Shown here in pieces: positions 52,407-64,000 of a stretch of DNA of 64,000 nucleotides. Where the stretch lies: contig CM030933.1 in assembly GCA_018136815.1 (NCBI GenBank), forward strand, positions 2,963,144 to 3,027,143, written 5' to 3'. This DNA is from Isochrysis galbana. Its lineage: Eukaryota; Haptophyta; Isochrysidales; Isochrysidaceae. Every line of letters begins with the position of its first letter. Position 1 is the first letter of the stretch. The notes beneath the pieces are model-generated. The model made no database searches. It was not told the origin of the DNA and worked only from the letters and a program-made list of their open reading frames with translations. The position numbers and the translations under genes are program-made.

Positions 52407-55400
52407 TCACTCTTCTGCGGCAGGCTCTGTTGGAGCAGCTTCCTCCATGTTTCCGGCGGCCACTGGAACATCTACTCTCCCTGCCCCAATTCGATCTCGC
52501 TCGCTCAATTGTATCGCCTCACCGTCCTCCCCTCCTGGAGCGCCGGCCACAGCTCTAGAGGCGTGCTCGGCAGTGGGATCAGCCTCCTCATCAACAGCGC
52601 CACTCCTTTCCTCCACGGCTTGGCCATCCGCAGGCAGTGTCGCAGGCTGTTCCTCGGACGCGCCCAAAGCCATTTCGCTGGCCTCGACAGGCGTGTCACT
52701 ATCTGCGACCAGCCCTTGCGCCTCAGTATCGTTCTCACTAGCTTCGGTTTTGTTTGCAGCCGCCTCGCTTTCTGTTAATGCTTCGCCAGCCTCCGGCGCC
52801 GCGCCTCCGGCCCCCTCTAGAGCAGAATCGTCGTCCGCTTCATCCGCTTCGCCCAGGTGCTCTACGACTCCCTGTCGGCCTTCAGATTGTGTTTCCTCGT
52901 TGGGAGAATCGCCAGTCTCCGGCTCAGCTGTTGCAACTTCCGTATTAGCAGGATCAGCTACACCCGCCGTTTCGGCGCCTCCGGCAACGCCCCCGTCAGG
53001 ATTGTCCACGGCAGCGGGAGGACTCGCCTTGACCTCTCTACCATCCGTATCCGCAACCATGCCGAGTGATTCCGCCTCTACGTTGACGGCGTCGCTAGCT
53101 TCACCCGCTTGGGGCTGTGGTGCCGATGCCGCCGGATTGTCCTTGCCACCGTGCTCCACATCATGCACAGAGGCGTCGGTCGCCGCACCTTCGGCATCAG
53201 TGGCGACACCCTCGGGCTCAAGCGCTTCAGAGCCCTGATCCGCGTCACCCTTCGTAACATCGGCGGCCGCTTCTTCTCCCTCGTCCTCGGGCCCAGCGTT
53301 GCCTTGAGCCGCAACAGCTTCGTCCCCGTCACTAGCGGTGAAGCCCTCAGCACCGTTGCCGTGTTGACGAGCCTTGCCATCCGAGCGGTCGCCATTGCCT
53401 ATGTTGTTGTTGCCTTCGACCCCTTCCATTGTAGCATCTTGCTCTGCAATAGCGAGCTCTTTCTTGGCATCGATGACGTTCTCTTCCGCAGCAGCGGGCT
53501 CTCCCTCTGCAGTAGTGGGTGGCTCCTTGATTGTGCCGCGTTGCTTCTCGGCAGCGGCGAGCTCTTCCTCTGTACTGAGGGTCCGTTCTTCCGCAGAGGC
53601 GGGCTCTCCCTCTGCAGCAGCGGATGTCTCCGTGGCTATGGCATGTTGCTTTTCGGCAGCGGCGGGTCCTTCCTTTACACCGGGCGTCTTCTCCTCAGTA
53701 GTGGCTTGTCCCTCCCTTGCCGTGGCGGATTCCTCTTCTACGATGGCGAACGGCTTTTCCGCAGCGACGGGCCCTTTTGCCGTAGCGTTGGGGCCCTCGT
53801 GTGCTACGAACGGATTCTCCACCTCAGCGGCGAGCTCTGTCGCAAGCTCGGGTCCCTCCATCGCTCCCGCAGACTGCTTGTTCATGATGGCGGACTCCTT
53901 GTCCGCAGCAACGTGCTGGTTCTCGGCGGCCGCGGGGTCCTCCTCCGCAGCGGCGGGGCTCTCCACCGCAGCTGCGCGCTCCTCCTCCGAAGCGCCGGGC
54001 TCCACCTCCTCCGCAGCGGCGGGCTCCACCCCCTCCGCAGCAGCGGGCTCCTCCTCCTCCGCAGCGGCGGGCTCCTCATCCGCAGCGGCGGGCTCCTCAT
54101 CCTCAGCGGAGGGCTTCTCTTCCACAGCAGCAGGCTCCTTCTCGGGAACAGTAGTGGCGGGCGCTACATCGGTCGCCTCGGGCTCCGAAGGTGCTGCTTC
54201 AGCTTCCGGCGCACCTTGGGGCTCGGCTGCGGGCAGCGAAGCGGCAGCCCGCCGATGCGCAACCGGCGCGGTGACTTTCTTGGACTCAAATCCTTCAGCC
54301 TGCGGCTCTGCCGCCGGTCGCTCTGACGAAGCAGATGGCTTCTGAGCTGCAGTCCCTCGGATGGGCGCCTGCACCACCGAGTGTACCTCCTCGGTGGGCG
54401 GCGTTTGTGCAAGCGACGCGGTGGCAGCCGGCGGCGGCGGCGGCGGCGGCGCGCGGCGTGCCGCCGCTGGCATCTCGGCGATGGCCGGCTGCTCGATCGA
54501 GGACGGCGTGCGCACGCAAGTCGAGGGCGCAGCGTCGGCGAGACGTGCAGCGTCGTAGCGCGCTGGTGGGAGATCCTCGACACCGGTGGGCGACGTCGCC
54601 TGCCTTTCATCAACCTCGCGGCCGACGTTGCGCACTTTTGTCGCCGGGCTTTTGGCCGACTCCGCGGCCGCGCGCTCCTCCTCGTATGCGGCGGCGGAAG
54701 CGGACAGCCGTGCAACCTGCGCTTCCATCTGCTTAAGCTCAAGCTCCTTGCCGTGCAACAGCTGCGCGAGCACACGCTCCTTGGGCTCACCGTCCTCCCA
54801 GAGCGGCACCTCAATACCCTCGGCGCTCTCGAGAGCGAGCGCCGCCTCAAGATCGGCGACGTGCTGCCGCTCGTCGCGCAGCTCCTGGAATAGCGAGCGT
54901 AGCACAGCTTGCTGATGCTGTGCCTTGTCAGGGTCAACCGCTTCGCGCAGCTCGCGCAGCTCATCCTGGGCTCGTTGCAGCAGCACCGACTCGGGCTCAC
55001 TTGCACCAGGAAGGAGAGGCGAGGCGGCAGCAGCAGCGCTTGCCTCGGCAAGCGCGCGTCGGGCTGCCTCCTCGCTCTGAGCGAGCGCCTCGCGCACACG
55101 CGCAAGTTCGGCTTCGAGCGCCTGCATGCGCGCGTGACTGTCGTGGAGCCGTTCAACCACATACTTGGCGGCGGCCGACCGGCTCCCCTTTCCGCCCTCA
55201 CTGGCGAGGGCATGCAACTTGTTGTGCAAATCTGCCTTCTCGCGCGCGTGGCCATCAGCCGCCTCGGCATGCGCCGCACGCGCGCGCGCCTCCGCCTCGC
55301 GCGCAGCGGCGGCCTCGGCGCGCGCCTCTTCGGCCTCGCGGCGTGCAGCGGCGAGCTCGCGCTCGAGCGCACCCCACTTGCGCGCTGAGGCCTGCGCCGC

Positions 55401-56738
55401 ACCCTGCACGCGCTCGAGCTTGTCGCGCAGCGAGGCCGTCTCTCTCGCGCGCTCAATCACAAACTGCTGGAGCTCGGCCGGAAGCGCTCCTGACGCGCCG
55501 GGCGGGACGGCGTAGCTGGCACCACCCGCCTTGAGGCTAGCCCCTGCGAACTCGAGGGTAGCGAGGCTTGCCTGCAGCTGCGCCAGCTCTTCTTCTTTGA
55601 GGCGGCAAGCCGATGATGCGGAGCGAGCTTCCGCCTCGGCCAGGAGCAGCGCCTTGCCCTCGTCTCGTGCCGAGAGCGCGAGGATGCGCCGATCAGCGCG
55701 CGCGAGGCGGCCACGCAGGGCGACGAGCTGCTGCTGTTGTGCCACCACGAGCGCCTCAAGCCGCGTCGCACGCCCCGGCTCGCCGCTGGCAGAGCGGAGC
55801 GAGCGGCCAGCAGCCGCCATCTCCGCGGCTGCGGCGCGCCGCGCAAGCTTGGCGGCGACCGGCGTCTGTGAGCGCTGAAGCTGGTCGACTTGGGAGCGCA
55901 GGCCGTCGAGCTCGTGCCGCAGCTGTGAGTCGGAAGCCGCCGCTGGTGCCGCGCTGCCGAAGCCGCCGCCGCTTGCCTTCTGTGACACCCAGCCACCGCC
56001 GGCCGCGGGTGTGGACCAAGAGTCACTCTCGTTGGTGCGCAGCTGCTCGAGTGGCGGCGGCGGCGGTGGCGGTGGCGGCGAACGCGTCGTGCGCGGCGGA
56101 GGCGGTGCGGGCGATCCCTTCGCGTCGAGCACGCCGCCGTCGGCGCGCGCCGCGAAGAAGGCCTCGTTGGGCGTCTGACCCGACTGGAGCGCTCGCGGCG
56201 GCGGCCGCGCGTGCTCCGCCGGCTCTGCGGCGGCCGCGCCCTCTCGACGGTGGACCCACGCGTCGGGTCCAGTATCCCGTGGCAATCCGGCTGCCGGTCG
56301 CCCCTCCGCCCCGCGCGCCCTCGCCTCCTTCGCTTCCCTGAGGGCCTCCCTCTCCATCCTCTCCCTCGTGCAGTCGACCATCCATACGCGCCCATCAAAG
56401 CCGAACCGCACGTTATCTCCGTGGCGTAGCGGCTCCCTCGAGTCCTTAATTCGTAGGTTGTTGATGAAACAACCGTTGAGGGAGCCCAGGTCCTTCAGGT
56501 ACGCCGTACGGCCTGTGTGGCTCACCTCGATCTCGGCGTGGTCTGCGGAGACCGAACGGCTCTTCAGAAGGAGATCGCTCCCTGGGCGTCGCCCGATGGA
56601 GTAGCGCCTCCCAGATTCGAGGGGAAGGGCAAGGGAGTCCGAGGTGAGGTATCCCCAACCGATCGGACTCAGGGGAACGCTTGGCTCCATCGCGGTGGGG
56701 AGGGAAGAGGGGACCTCTCCCTGACGCAGCCGGCTCAT
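52407..56738 (-). CDS. FHA-domain coiled-coil protein with acidic Ala/Glu-rich tail (1,443 aa)
   Basis: Single-exon frame from the ATG at 56,738 (MSRLRQGEVPSS). An alternative start is 56,690, and the frame is open slightly further into the GA tract. Residues about 28-120 form an FHA domain: YSIGRRPGSD, RSVSADHAEIEV, LKDLGSLNGCFINN and LRHGDNVRFGFDG, i.e. the GR, SxxH and NG phosphothreonine-binding signatures. Then come a basic/Pro-rich segment and about 450 residues of heptad coiled coil rich in Ala/Glu/Arg. A long low-complexity acidic tail follows with many EEPAAAEE-type repeats. The layout (N-terminal FHA plus coiled coil) resembles centrosomal or microtubule-associated FHA proteins such as the CEP170/FHAD1 type, but equivalence is not shown. 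Probable phospho-dependent scaffold. Confidence 0.78.
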   Translation of the reverse strand: MSRLRQGEVPSSLPTAMEPSVPLSPIGWGYLTSDSLALPLESGRRYSIGRRPGSDLLLKSRSVSADHAEIEVSHTGRTAYLKDLGSLNGCFINNLRIKDSREPLRHGDNVRFGFDGRVWMVDCTRERMEREALREAKEARARGAEGRPAAGLPRDTGPDAWVHRREGAAAAEPAEHARPPPRALQSGQTPNEAFFAARADGGVLDAKGSPAPPPPRTTRSPPPPPPPPPLEQLRTNESDSWSTPAAGGGWVSQKASGGGFGSAAPAAASDSQLRHELDGLRSQVDQLQRSQTPVAAKLARRAAAAEMAAAGRSLRSASGEPGRATRLEALVVAQQQQLVALRGRLARADRRILALSARDEGKALLLAEAEARSASSACRLKEEELAQLQASLATLEFAGASLKAGGASYAVPPGASGALPAELQQFVIERARETASLRDKLERVQGAAQASARKWGALERELAAARREAEEARAEAAAAREAEARARAAHAEAADGHAREKADLHNKLHALASEGGKGSRSAAAKYVVERLHDSHARMQALEAELARVREALAQSEEAARRALAEASAAAAASPLLPGASEPESVLLQRAQDELRELREAVDPDKAQHQQAVLRSLFQELRDERQHVADLEAALALESAEGIEVPLWEDGEPKERVLAQLLHGKELELKQMEAQVARLSASAAAYEEERAAAESAKSPATKVRNVGREVDERQATSPTGVEDLPPARYDAARLADAAPSTCVRTPSSIEQPAIAEMPAAARRAPPPPPPPAATASLAQTPPTEEVHSVVQAPIRGTAAQKPSASSERPAAEPQAEGFESKKVTAPVAHRRAAASLPAAEPQGAPEAEAAPSEPEATDVAPATTVPEKEPAAVEEKPSAEDEEPAAADEEPAAAEEEEPAAAEGVEPAAAEEVEPGASEEERAAAVESPAAAEEDPAAAENQHVAADKESAIMNKQSAGAMEGPELATELAAEVENPFVAHEGPNATAKGPVAAEKPFAIVEEESATAREGQATTEEKTPGVKEGPAAAEKQHAIATETSAAAEGEPASAEERTLSTEEELAAAEKQRGTIKEPPTTAEGEPAAAEENVIDAKKELAIAEQDATMEGVEGNNNIGNGDRSDGKARQHGNGAEGFTASDGDEAVAAQGNAGPEDEGEEAAADVTKGDADQGSEALEPEGVATDAEGAATDASVHDVEHGGKDNPAASAPQPQAGEASDAVNVEAESLGMVADTDGREVKASPPAAVDNPDGGVAGGAETAGVADPANTEVATAEPETGDSPNEETQSEGRQGVVEHLGEADEADDDSALEGAGGAAPEAGEALTESEAAANKTEASENDTEAQGLVADSDTPVEASEMALGASEEQPATLPADGQAVEERSGAVDEEADPTAEHASRAVAGAPGGEDGEAIQLSERDRIGAGRVDVPVAAGNMEEAAPTEPAAEE

Positions 56739-56749
56739 CTCTCTACTCT

Positions 56750-58584
<1,835 letters not shown>

Positions 58585-58971
58585 TTGTCTCCCAAGCCCG
58601 AACTCGAGCGTCGAGATCGGAGAAGGAGCATACCCCTCACCGACTTCGGCTCCCCTGGCGGGGGAGGTGCTTTGCGGAAGCCCACCAAGCGTGTACTGCG
58701 GATGCCACCCCCTCCACCTGAGCTGTCACCCCCAGACCCCCCGAGACGAGGAGAAGACCGGGCGTACATTGTGCACTCACAAGTGCTGCTGGCGTGGCTG
58801 CGCCGCAGCTTCCCTTGCCCTTCTTGCCAGGCTGACCATTGCCTGCAGCCGGGCGCGCTCGCCCGGGTGTGGGGGAGCTACGGGATGCTCCTGAACATCG
58901 AGTGCAAGCACTGTGGCTTTTGTATGCAGTTCCGGGGAGGCGAGACGATGGTGATGCATTTATCGTTATAA
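58585..58971 (+). CDS. ORF with CX2C-X25-CX2C zinc-ribbon-like motif (128 aa)
   Basis: The frame starts MSPKPELERRDRRR and is Pro/Arg-rich. Its C-terminal half, FPCPSCQADHC...IECKHCGFCMQF, has two CX2C pairs 25 residues apart, as in zinc ribbons found in many transposase and retroelement proteins. It is followed at once by LTR-leader-like sequence (58,956 on). It may be a fragment of a larger mobile-element protein. No family is claimed. Confidence 0.35.
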   Translation: MSPKPELERRDRRRSIPLTDFGSPGGGGALRKPTKRVLRMPPPPPELSPPDPPRRGEDRAYIVHSQVLLAWLRRSFPCPSCQADHCLQPGALARVWGSYGMLLNIECKHCGFCMQFRGGETMVMHLSL

Positions 58972-60184
58972 TTCTTTGCTTTCTCTCGTTCTCGGTCAAA
59001 AGCTTCGCTTGGATGCATGGGATCGTGGGTTGTGGAGCGCCCTCTCTCTTTCTCTCGAAAGAGAAGGGAAGTTTCCCCACCTTTCTTCCCCCCAGGCGCC
59101 TCGCAAATAGGTTTAATTTGCTATCTTCTCTGCGCTTCTTTATCTGCTTCTGGGGGCAATCAGGTTTAATTTGCAATCTCATCGCATCTTCCCCTTAGCC
59201 ACATCGCACTCCTTTCGTCTTATTTGGTAGGTCTCTTGGAATCCTGCGTAGCAAGATTGCCTCTCGTTTCCGTTATGGTGCGATTCCCCTTCCAGACGGG
59301 AGATCGCCGACTGTTACGGATGCCCCTCCGTCCTCTCCTACGTTTACTTTTTAAGTCCTGCGAGATCTCCTCTCACCTCTCTCTTCACGTGAGGAGAGGC
59401 GACGGGCCTCCTCTCTTCTTTCCTTTTCTTTCCTCTCTTTCTCCCATGCTCAACCCCCTTTCTTCGCGTATCCCGTTACGTTAGTTATCTACGTGTTACT
59501 GTGAATGTGCGTGTGATAGTGGTGTGGGTGAATTATAAGAGGAATTTTATCCGGTTCTGTTCTGGAGAGAGCGCGAGCGCGAGCGATGGCGTCGCTCTCT
59601 CTCCTTTCGGCCGCCCTGGTCACCATGATGGTGCCAGGGCGATACCGACAGATCGCCTTCTGATCGTCGTCCGTCGTCGTCTGGCCGGAGTGTTTGGGTT
59701 TGATTTCAGTCGAGTTATGTGAGAAAGTCGTGGGGCGAGAGTCGGGGTGTTTTCCTGGGGGTCTCTGTCCGTCGCGTCCGGTCGTCAGTCGTCATCCGTC
59801 GTCGCTCTCGCTCTCGTCGCTCTCGCTCTCGTAACACTCATACCCTACAATCTCGCCTCGCCTCGCCAGCCCCTGCCACCACAGCCCTCCTCACACTCAC
59901 CCTCGCCTCTCGCTACTCGCTCGATGTCGCTCTCGCCGCCGTCCTCGCCCTCGCTCGAGCCCGCCTGCCCGCCTTCCTCTGCTGACGGGCTTCAGCCCGT
60001 CAGCACCTCCGAAGTGGTCTCACTCGCCGCGCCTGCCGCCGGCTTGGCCCCTTCCTCATTGCCCTCAGGCCCTATGGCCTATGGGCCACTCCAATTCGTC
60101 ACACATAGAAATAGAAAGAAGAAGATCGATCACGTTACACAGAGGGGACGTCAGAGTACAAAGGAGCCTTCCTGTCTAGCCTGA
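58950..60184 (+). mobile_element. LTR-leader and gag start of another LTR element (fragment)
   Basis: The sequence begins CATTTATCGTTATAATTCT, as at 50,981. It runs through about 950 bases of pyrimidine-rich leader, including a near-perfect dyad GCCCTGGTCACCATGATGG with its right half at 59,606-59,633. It reaches an ATG at 59,924 with the MSLSPPSSPSLEPACPPSSA gag start shared with 51,084. The frame breaks off after about 60 shared codons and ends at 60,184. No pol is present. Confidence 0.5.
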
Positions 60185-60332
60185 GTCGTTAAAGTTGGCA
60201 TATGCTAGCCAAACACTAGGAGTACCCCTACCCTCTGTTACGACGTTACGACGTTACGACATGACACCAGATCCACGTAGTCAGCCAGATCCATATTTTT
60301 AGTAAAAGTCACCTCGATCGACAGTCCCTTCG

Positions 60333-61187
60333 ATGAGACCGCGGGCGGAGAGAGGAGACGGAAGGAAGCCGATGGCGTTGGCTGCGACGGCGACGGGGTA
60401 TGACGACGGTAGCGTTCGGCCGCTCGAGCTGGACGGGCGAGGCGGGAGGGGAGCGAAGGTGCTCACGATGGGCTCTCCAAGCTTTCGGGCCTCCCTTCTC
60501 GTGCGCAACACCTCTGCTGGACCGCTCACCATCGAGGCCAGCGCAGAGAATGCCGAGCGGTGGGAGGTCTCCCCTCACCGCATGGAGCTCTCGGCACATG
60601 CAGAGGTCACACTCATGTTCGCGCTGGTGGGGGAGAGCGTTGAGGCGGCCACGTTATTAGGGGACACCTTCCTCCTCCTCTCCGCGCCACTCACCTCAGA
60701 CGAGCCCCTGCGTGAAGGTGAGGAGCACGTTGCAGCCGTGCTGCTCACTCTGCGGCTACTGCTCGCACCGCCGATGATGGCGCCACCGCTTGACGCTGAT
60801 GAACATGCGTCGCCCGTTTCTCTGCCGTGCTTCACACCAAGAAGTGAGCTGCCCAGTCACCCGGGCTCGCCTGACCGTGTGACCAAGAGTTCCCCACCTG
60901 CTCAAATCGATGCCCGTGCCGGTACGTCGACCCGCGGATCTGGCGATTTGATCCGTGCGCCCTACACACCCTACGACGACCGGCCCAGCGACTGCGTGTC
61001 CGAGGCCTCATCCCACAGCCCTACAACAATGGTCCGCCGTCTCACCTGCTTGCTTCTTGCACCTCTCGACGAGTTCGAGCCGTGGTTCAAGTGGAAGGTC
61101 TTCGACATCTTGTGGGCAGTTGGCCTCCTCATGCTAGCCAAGAGAATACGTTGTGTCGCGCGGCTCCAGGAGACACTCGATCTGTGA
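60333..61187 (+). CDS. MSP/PapD-like domain protein with C-terminal hydrophobic segment (284 aa)
   Basis: Single-exon frame from the ATG at 60,333; a later ATG at 60,372 is possible. Residues about 45-135 look like an immunoglobulin-like MSP (major sperm protein)/PapD-type fold. It has FRASLLVRNTSAGPLTIEA, then a WEVSPHRMELSAHAEVTLMF strand pair resembling the F-V-P...G-x-I-x-P pattern of VAP and related proteins, and VLLTLRLLLAP. The middle is Pro/Ser-rich with a possible short motif (RAPYTPYDDRPSD). A hydrophobic stretch (VFDILWAVGLLMLAKRI) near the C-terminus could be a tail anchor, as in VAP proteins that bind FFAT motifs at the ER. The key VAP K/R binding surface was not verified. Function is inferred only at the fold level. 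Confidence 0.5.
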   Translation: MRPRAERGDGRKPMALAATATGYDDGSVRPLELDGRGGRGAKVLTMGSPSFRASLLVRNTSAGPLTIEASAENAERWEVSPHRMELSAHAEVTLMFALVGESVEAATLLGDTFLLLSAPLTSDEPLREGEEHVAAVLLTLRLLLAPPMMAPPLDADEHASPVSLPCFTPRSELPSHPGSPDRVTKSSPPAQIDARAGTSTRGSGDLIRAPYTPYDDRPSDCVSEASSHSPTTMVRRLTCLLLAPLDEFEPWFKWKVFDILWAVGLLMLAKRIRCVARLQETLDL

Positions 61188-61885
61188 TGTAATACTCGTT
61201 GCAAATCGTTGCGTGCCGAAGGTGAATGGCGGCCGGAAGCGTCGCTGCAGACTGAATAGCCTCGACAGATAAGAAATGGCTACCCCCAGCACTACAGCTG
61301 CCCGCTATTGTTATTCTTTTTGCTGTTGGCCTACCTTCTTATGGTGCGCCATTTTCCTTTGCATGGCCGTCTTTGAGCCCCTTTTATATTGTTGGTAATT
61401 CATCAAGCTATTGAGTTTTATAGCTCACTTTGGACCATAACCTAAGCACACATATGGCGGGCTTTCCTTTGTTGCATTTCGCTCGCACTCGTTGCATTGA
61501 TATTCTCGTGGGTGCGCACATGCTCTCTGGCTTGCCATACCGAATGGAGCATTGGCATGCTAAGCGAAAGCGCGCCATGCATGCACAAAGGTCGTCAGGC
61601 ATGATTACTGGCTGCTGCTCGGGCGTTCGTCTGGTTGGGGTCGATTGCCCGAAATGAATTCGTTCTTGCACATGTTTGCAAGTCATGCGCGTACGGAGCG
61701 GCTGCGCTTTCAGCCGTGCGAGAGCGCCCGCTTGCAAATGGAGCCTAAGCCGCCGCCGTCGAAGTTGGGGCGTGTTGGCACTTCAAGTTCACGCGCTGAC
61801 ACGTCCTGACGTCTCCACAACTTTTCAAAACAATTTTATGGAGCTAATATGGTGGCCGCCCGCTCAATCACTATGTGAGTGCCCG
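61188..61885. other. 3' flank, nothing recognised
   Basis: Only short ORFs. No repeats or RNA genes seen. Confidence 0.4.
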
Positions 61886-62220
61886 GATGGGACAACAGGT
61901 ACAAGGTCAACAGGTGTTGGGGGCCTCTTCCTATTAAGAGGACATGTTAACAGGTCGCAATAGGTCCGTAACAGGTCAAAATAAAACTCATTTTAATAAT
62001 ATTTTAGATCTATCCGTATGATTTATAATATGAATGCGATTGGTTTCTGACTTCTGAGCTTAGTTACTAGGGAGAGGAAGGGATCTGAGATGATCTGGGC
62101 GTGGCTACGATAGCGGTACCTATAGCCACGCGCGAGGCGAGAATATTAGAAAGGTTTTTTTTACCTATTACCTATTAATTAACAGGTAACAGGTCTGGTA
62201 GACCTCTTGACCTCTTAATA
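61886..62220. repeat. AACAGGT-rich foldback-like repeat before the LINE
   Basis: The word AACAGGT occurs at least seven times. CCTATTAAGAGG (61,930-61,941) and CCTCTTAATAG (62,210-62,220) are inverted with respect to each other, giving a unit of about 290 bp with TIR-like ends. It directly abuts the LINE leader. Confidence 0.45.
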
Positions 62221-64000
62221 GAAAAAAATCTTCTTAAAAATCCCCGCTACATGCGCGGCATGAGTGAGGCAGTGTGCTTGTGTACCTCCCTGCTACCCGC
62301 CTTTACCCCTATCAACCCCCTCCCCCTTCCCCAGTTCCCTCTTTGTTGGAGAAGCTGGTTCCGGGGAGGCCGCGCGCGCTGCTTCGGCCAGGAGTTGGAG
62401 AGAAGGGGGTGGGAGACCTTGGCTCCTCCTTCGCTCTAACGTCGGCTTGCATTTCCCTTCCTTAAACTCATACCTCGTAAGATCCTTTCATGATATCCAT
62501 TGAAGTTCCTACTAAAGAGGTTTAGCGACCCTAGTTGATGTTCCGTATATCCAGACCTCTCGCCGCTTGCAAGAGGTCCTCCGATGTTTCTAGGTTAAAA
62601 TCTTTGTCCAAAGTGTAAAGAGGGCGTATCATCTTCCGAATATGTTTGTTGCTTGGGGCATGCAGCCCCATGTTCTCCCGTTGTTTTTTAAGCCACACCG
62701 TGTGCGTCCGGGTCTTCCTGGGGGGCTAGCTCGTGCTCCTCCGGAGCGGGAGAGGGGCCCTGGCGGAAAAGGCCATAAGGGCTGAAGAGTTAGTTACAAA
62801 ACAATTTTTTAAGAGATTCACGCCGAGACACGCGAACGGCGATATCCCGGCGATGTTTGCCGGAGTCGAGTGGGGCGATCCGCAACCAGCTCTGAAGGAG
62901 GACAACGTAGTTACTGATGACACCGCAATTTTGGGTTCATTACGGAGCTACTACGTGTGGCTTTTCAGCGAGAAAGAATCGCAAGGTGCGGAGCCCCTCC
63001 TTCACGCGCTGAGACAGAGACAGATACCAGCGAATCATAGGTCATTTCTGGACAAGCCTATAGGACACTCCGAGGTCGCTAGGGCGATACGCCAGATGGC
63101 GAAAGGCAAATCCACGGGACCAGATGGCATACCGATGGAATTCTACCAGAGCTTCGAGAAACTAGTGACCCCGCACCTGATGGAGATGTTTCACGAGGCG
63201 TACCGAGTAGGGACCTTACCGGAAGACACATGTTCGGGCGACATAGCACTGCTATATAAGAATGGGGACGCTAGAGACCCGAGAAACTATAGACCCATAA
63301 CCTTGCTACAAACGGATTACAAGATCCTAGCCAAAGTTTTGGCCAATAGACTCAAGAAAACGATTCACACGATTATCTCCAAGGAACAAGTAGGCTTTGT
63401 GCCTAGACGGATGATAGGCGAGGCCACCCATCTCTTGAAACTAGTGCAAGCGTACTTAGAAGACACAGATGAGGAAGGCCTGGCCCTGGCGATCGATTGG
63501 GAGAAAGCATTCGATAGAGTCAGCTGGGATTACTACCATAGAGCGCTGCAGGCATTGGGCTTCGGCCCGGGCTACTCTAGATGGCTAGCGCTTTTGACAA
63601 ACGTGGACTCTCTCCCGACCAGATGGATCAAGGCGAACGGGAAACGTAGCAATCCCTTCACTATACACTGCGGCATGCCTCAAGGGTGCCCGCAATCGCC
63701 TCTTGCTTTCCTCTTAGTGGCAGAAGGCCTTACGCGACTAGTAAACGCCGACTCTGAAATGAGGGGAATCACGATAGGACCTAGAGAGCTAAGACTCACG
63801 CAGTTCGCAGACGACACACAAATTCTAGCCGACTCCTTCGAGTCGTTGGAAAAGGCGATGCATTTATTAGAAATTTACGCAACAGCCACCGGGGCTAGAG
63901 TTAATAAAAGGAAGAGTGTACTGATACGCATGGGATCACTTTTAGGGGCGCGTGTCCCTGACACGCTAGCCTACCTCAAAACTCTCGGCGAAGGCGAGTA
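62221..64000 (+). mobile_element. LINE (non-LTR) retrotransposon, 5' leader and ORF2, runs off window
   Basis: The leader (AAAAAAATCTTCTTAAAAAT... at 62,223) matches, reversed, the repeats at 19,120, 30,720 and 47,950. The coding frame begins after a TAG at 62,727. The 3' end is beyond the window. Confidence 0.75.
62730..64000 (+). CDS. LINE-type reverse transcriptase (partial, open at the window end)
   Basis: The frame is open from 62,730 (first ATG 62,853) to the last base, about 423 codons. Motifs of non-LTR reverse transcriptase appear in order: KGKSTGPDGIPMEFYQ (about 63,100), NYRPITLLQTDYKILAKVLA, EQVGFVPRR, LALAIDWEKAFDRVSW (catalytic block A), GMPQGCPQSPLAFLLVAE, LRLTQFADDTQILADS (FADD active site, about 63,795-63,840) and INK/VNKRKS. 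All catalytic aspartates seen are intact. No endonuclease domain lies upstream in this frame; the leader is only about 500 bp. The copy may therefore be internally deleted, or belong to a family with the nuclease elsewhere. Downstream thumb, zinc finger or nuclease domains are outside the window. Confidence 0.9.

Noticed and set aside
53109-55456. Several 300-430-codon frames on both strands
   Set aside because: Shadows of the acidic tail and coiled coil of the FHA gene; they have no motif and biased Arg/Ser composition.

Overview
The window is nuclear DNA of a eukaryote, most likely a unicellular alga. The main evidence is a set of genes with short GT-AG introns: an NSF-type AAA ATPase over six exons and a PX-START protein over four. 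There is also a pherophorin-like proline-rich surface protein, long (GA)n/(CT)n and poly-G/C tracts, and abundant retroelements. The five NSF donors all begin GTGC (four of them GTGCG). A haptophyte fits well, but green algae and other lineages are not excluded. No rRNA, tRNA or CRISPR array was recognised. Two runs of exactly 100 N (6,088-6,187 and 23,901-24,000) are scaffold gaps.

Positions 1-16,150 hold a Ty3/Gypsy-class LTR retrotransposon on the minus strand, present as two near-identical copies. Copy A (1-6,087) repeats copy B (6,636-12,721) with five single-base indels noticed. The coding order is gag, an in-frame UAG, then pol. Pol begins with a long Ser/Pro-rich segment and a phage-type cytosine-C5 DNA methyltransferase domain, followed by aspartic protease (DTGA), reverse transcriptase (YLDD) and RNase H. 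Integrase lies beyond the gap or the window edge. Each copy has frameshifts where the other is intact. This methyltransferase-carrying retroelement with a gag-UAG-pol junction is the most notable system here.

Positions 16,400-32,400 are mosaic. They contain copies of an unfamiliar retroposon family starting with a hairpin (AACTAT-TGTT-ATAGTT) and an ORF beginning MERA, one copy with an 18-bp target duplication. They also contain a TA-flanked terminal-inverted-repeat (TIR) element (22,214-22,865), huge GA tracts, a PX-two-TM-START lipid-binding protein (25,284-28,470), and a CinA/PncC-like amidase (31,426-31,953, minus) next to a 12-bp minisatellite.

Positions 34,700-46,000 hold the NSF gene (minus), a 2.05-kb TIR element (40,451-42,499) and the surface glycoprotein (minus). 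Positions 46,600-52,400 are retroelement debris: gag starts, an RNase H piece, chimeric junctions and another hairpin-leader copy. A large FHA/coiled-coil protein follows at 52,407-56,738 (minus). After it come more LTR-leader debris, an MSP/PapD-like protein (60,333-61,187) and a LINE whose reverse transcriptase runs off the window end (62,730-64,000).

The host genes look like unrelated cellular functions: membrane fusion, lipid binding or transfer, NMN/NAD metabolism, cell surface and phospho-signalling. Several have GA/CT-rich tracts immediately upstream. Gene models rest on reading frames, splice signals and family motifs seen by eye; no alignment or search was run.
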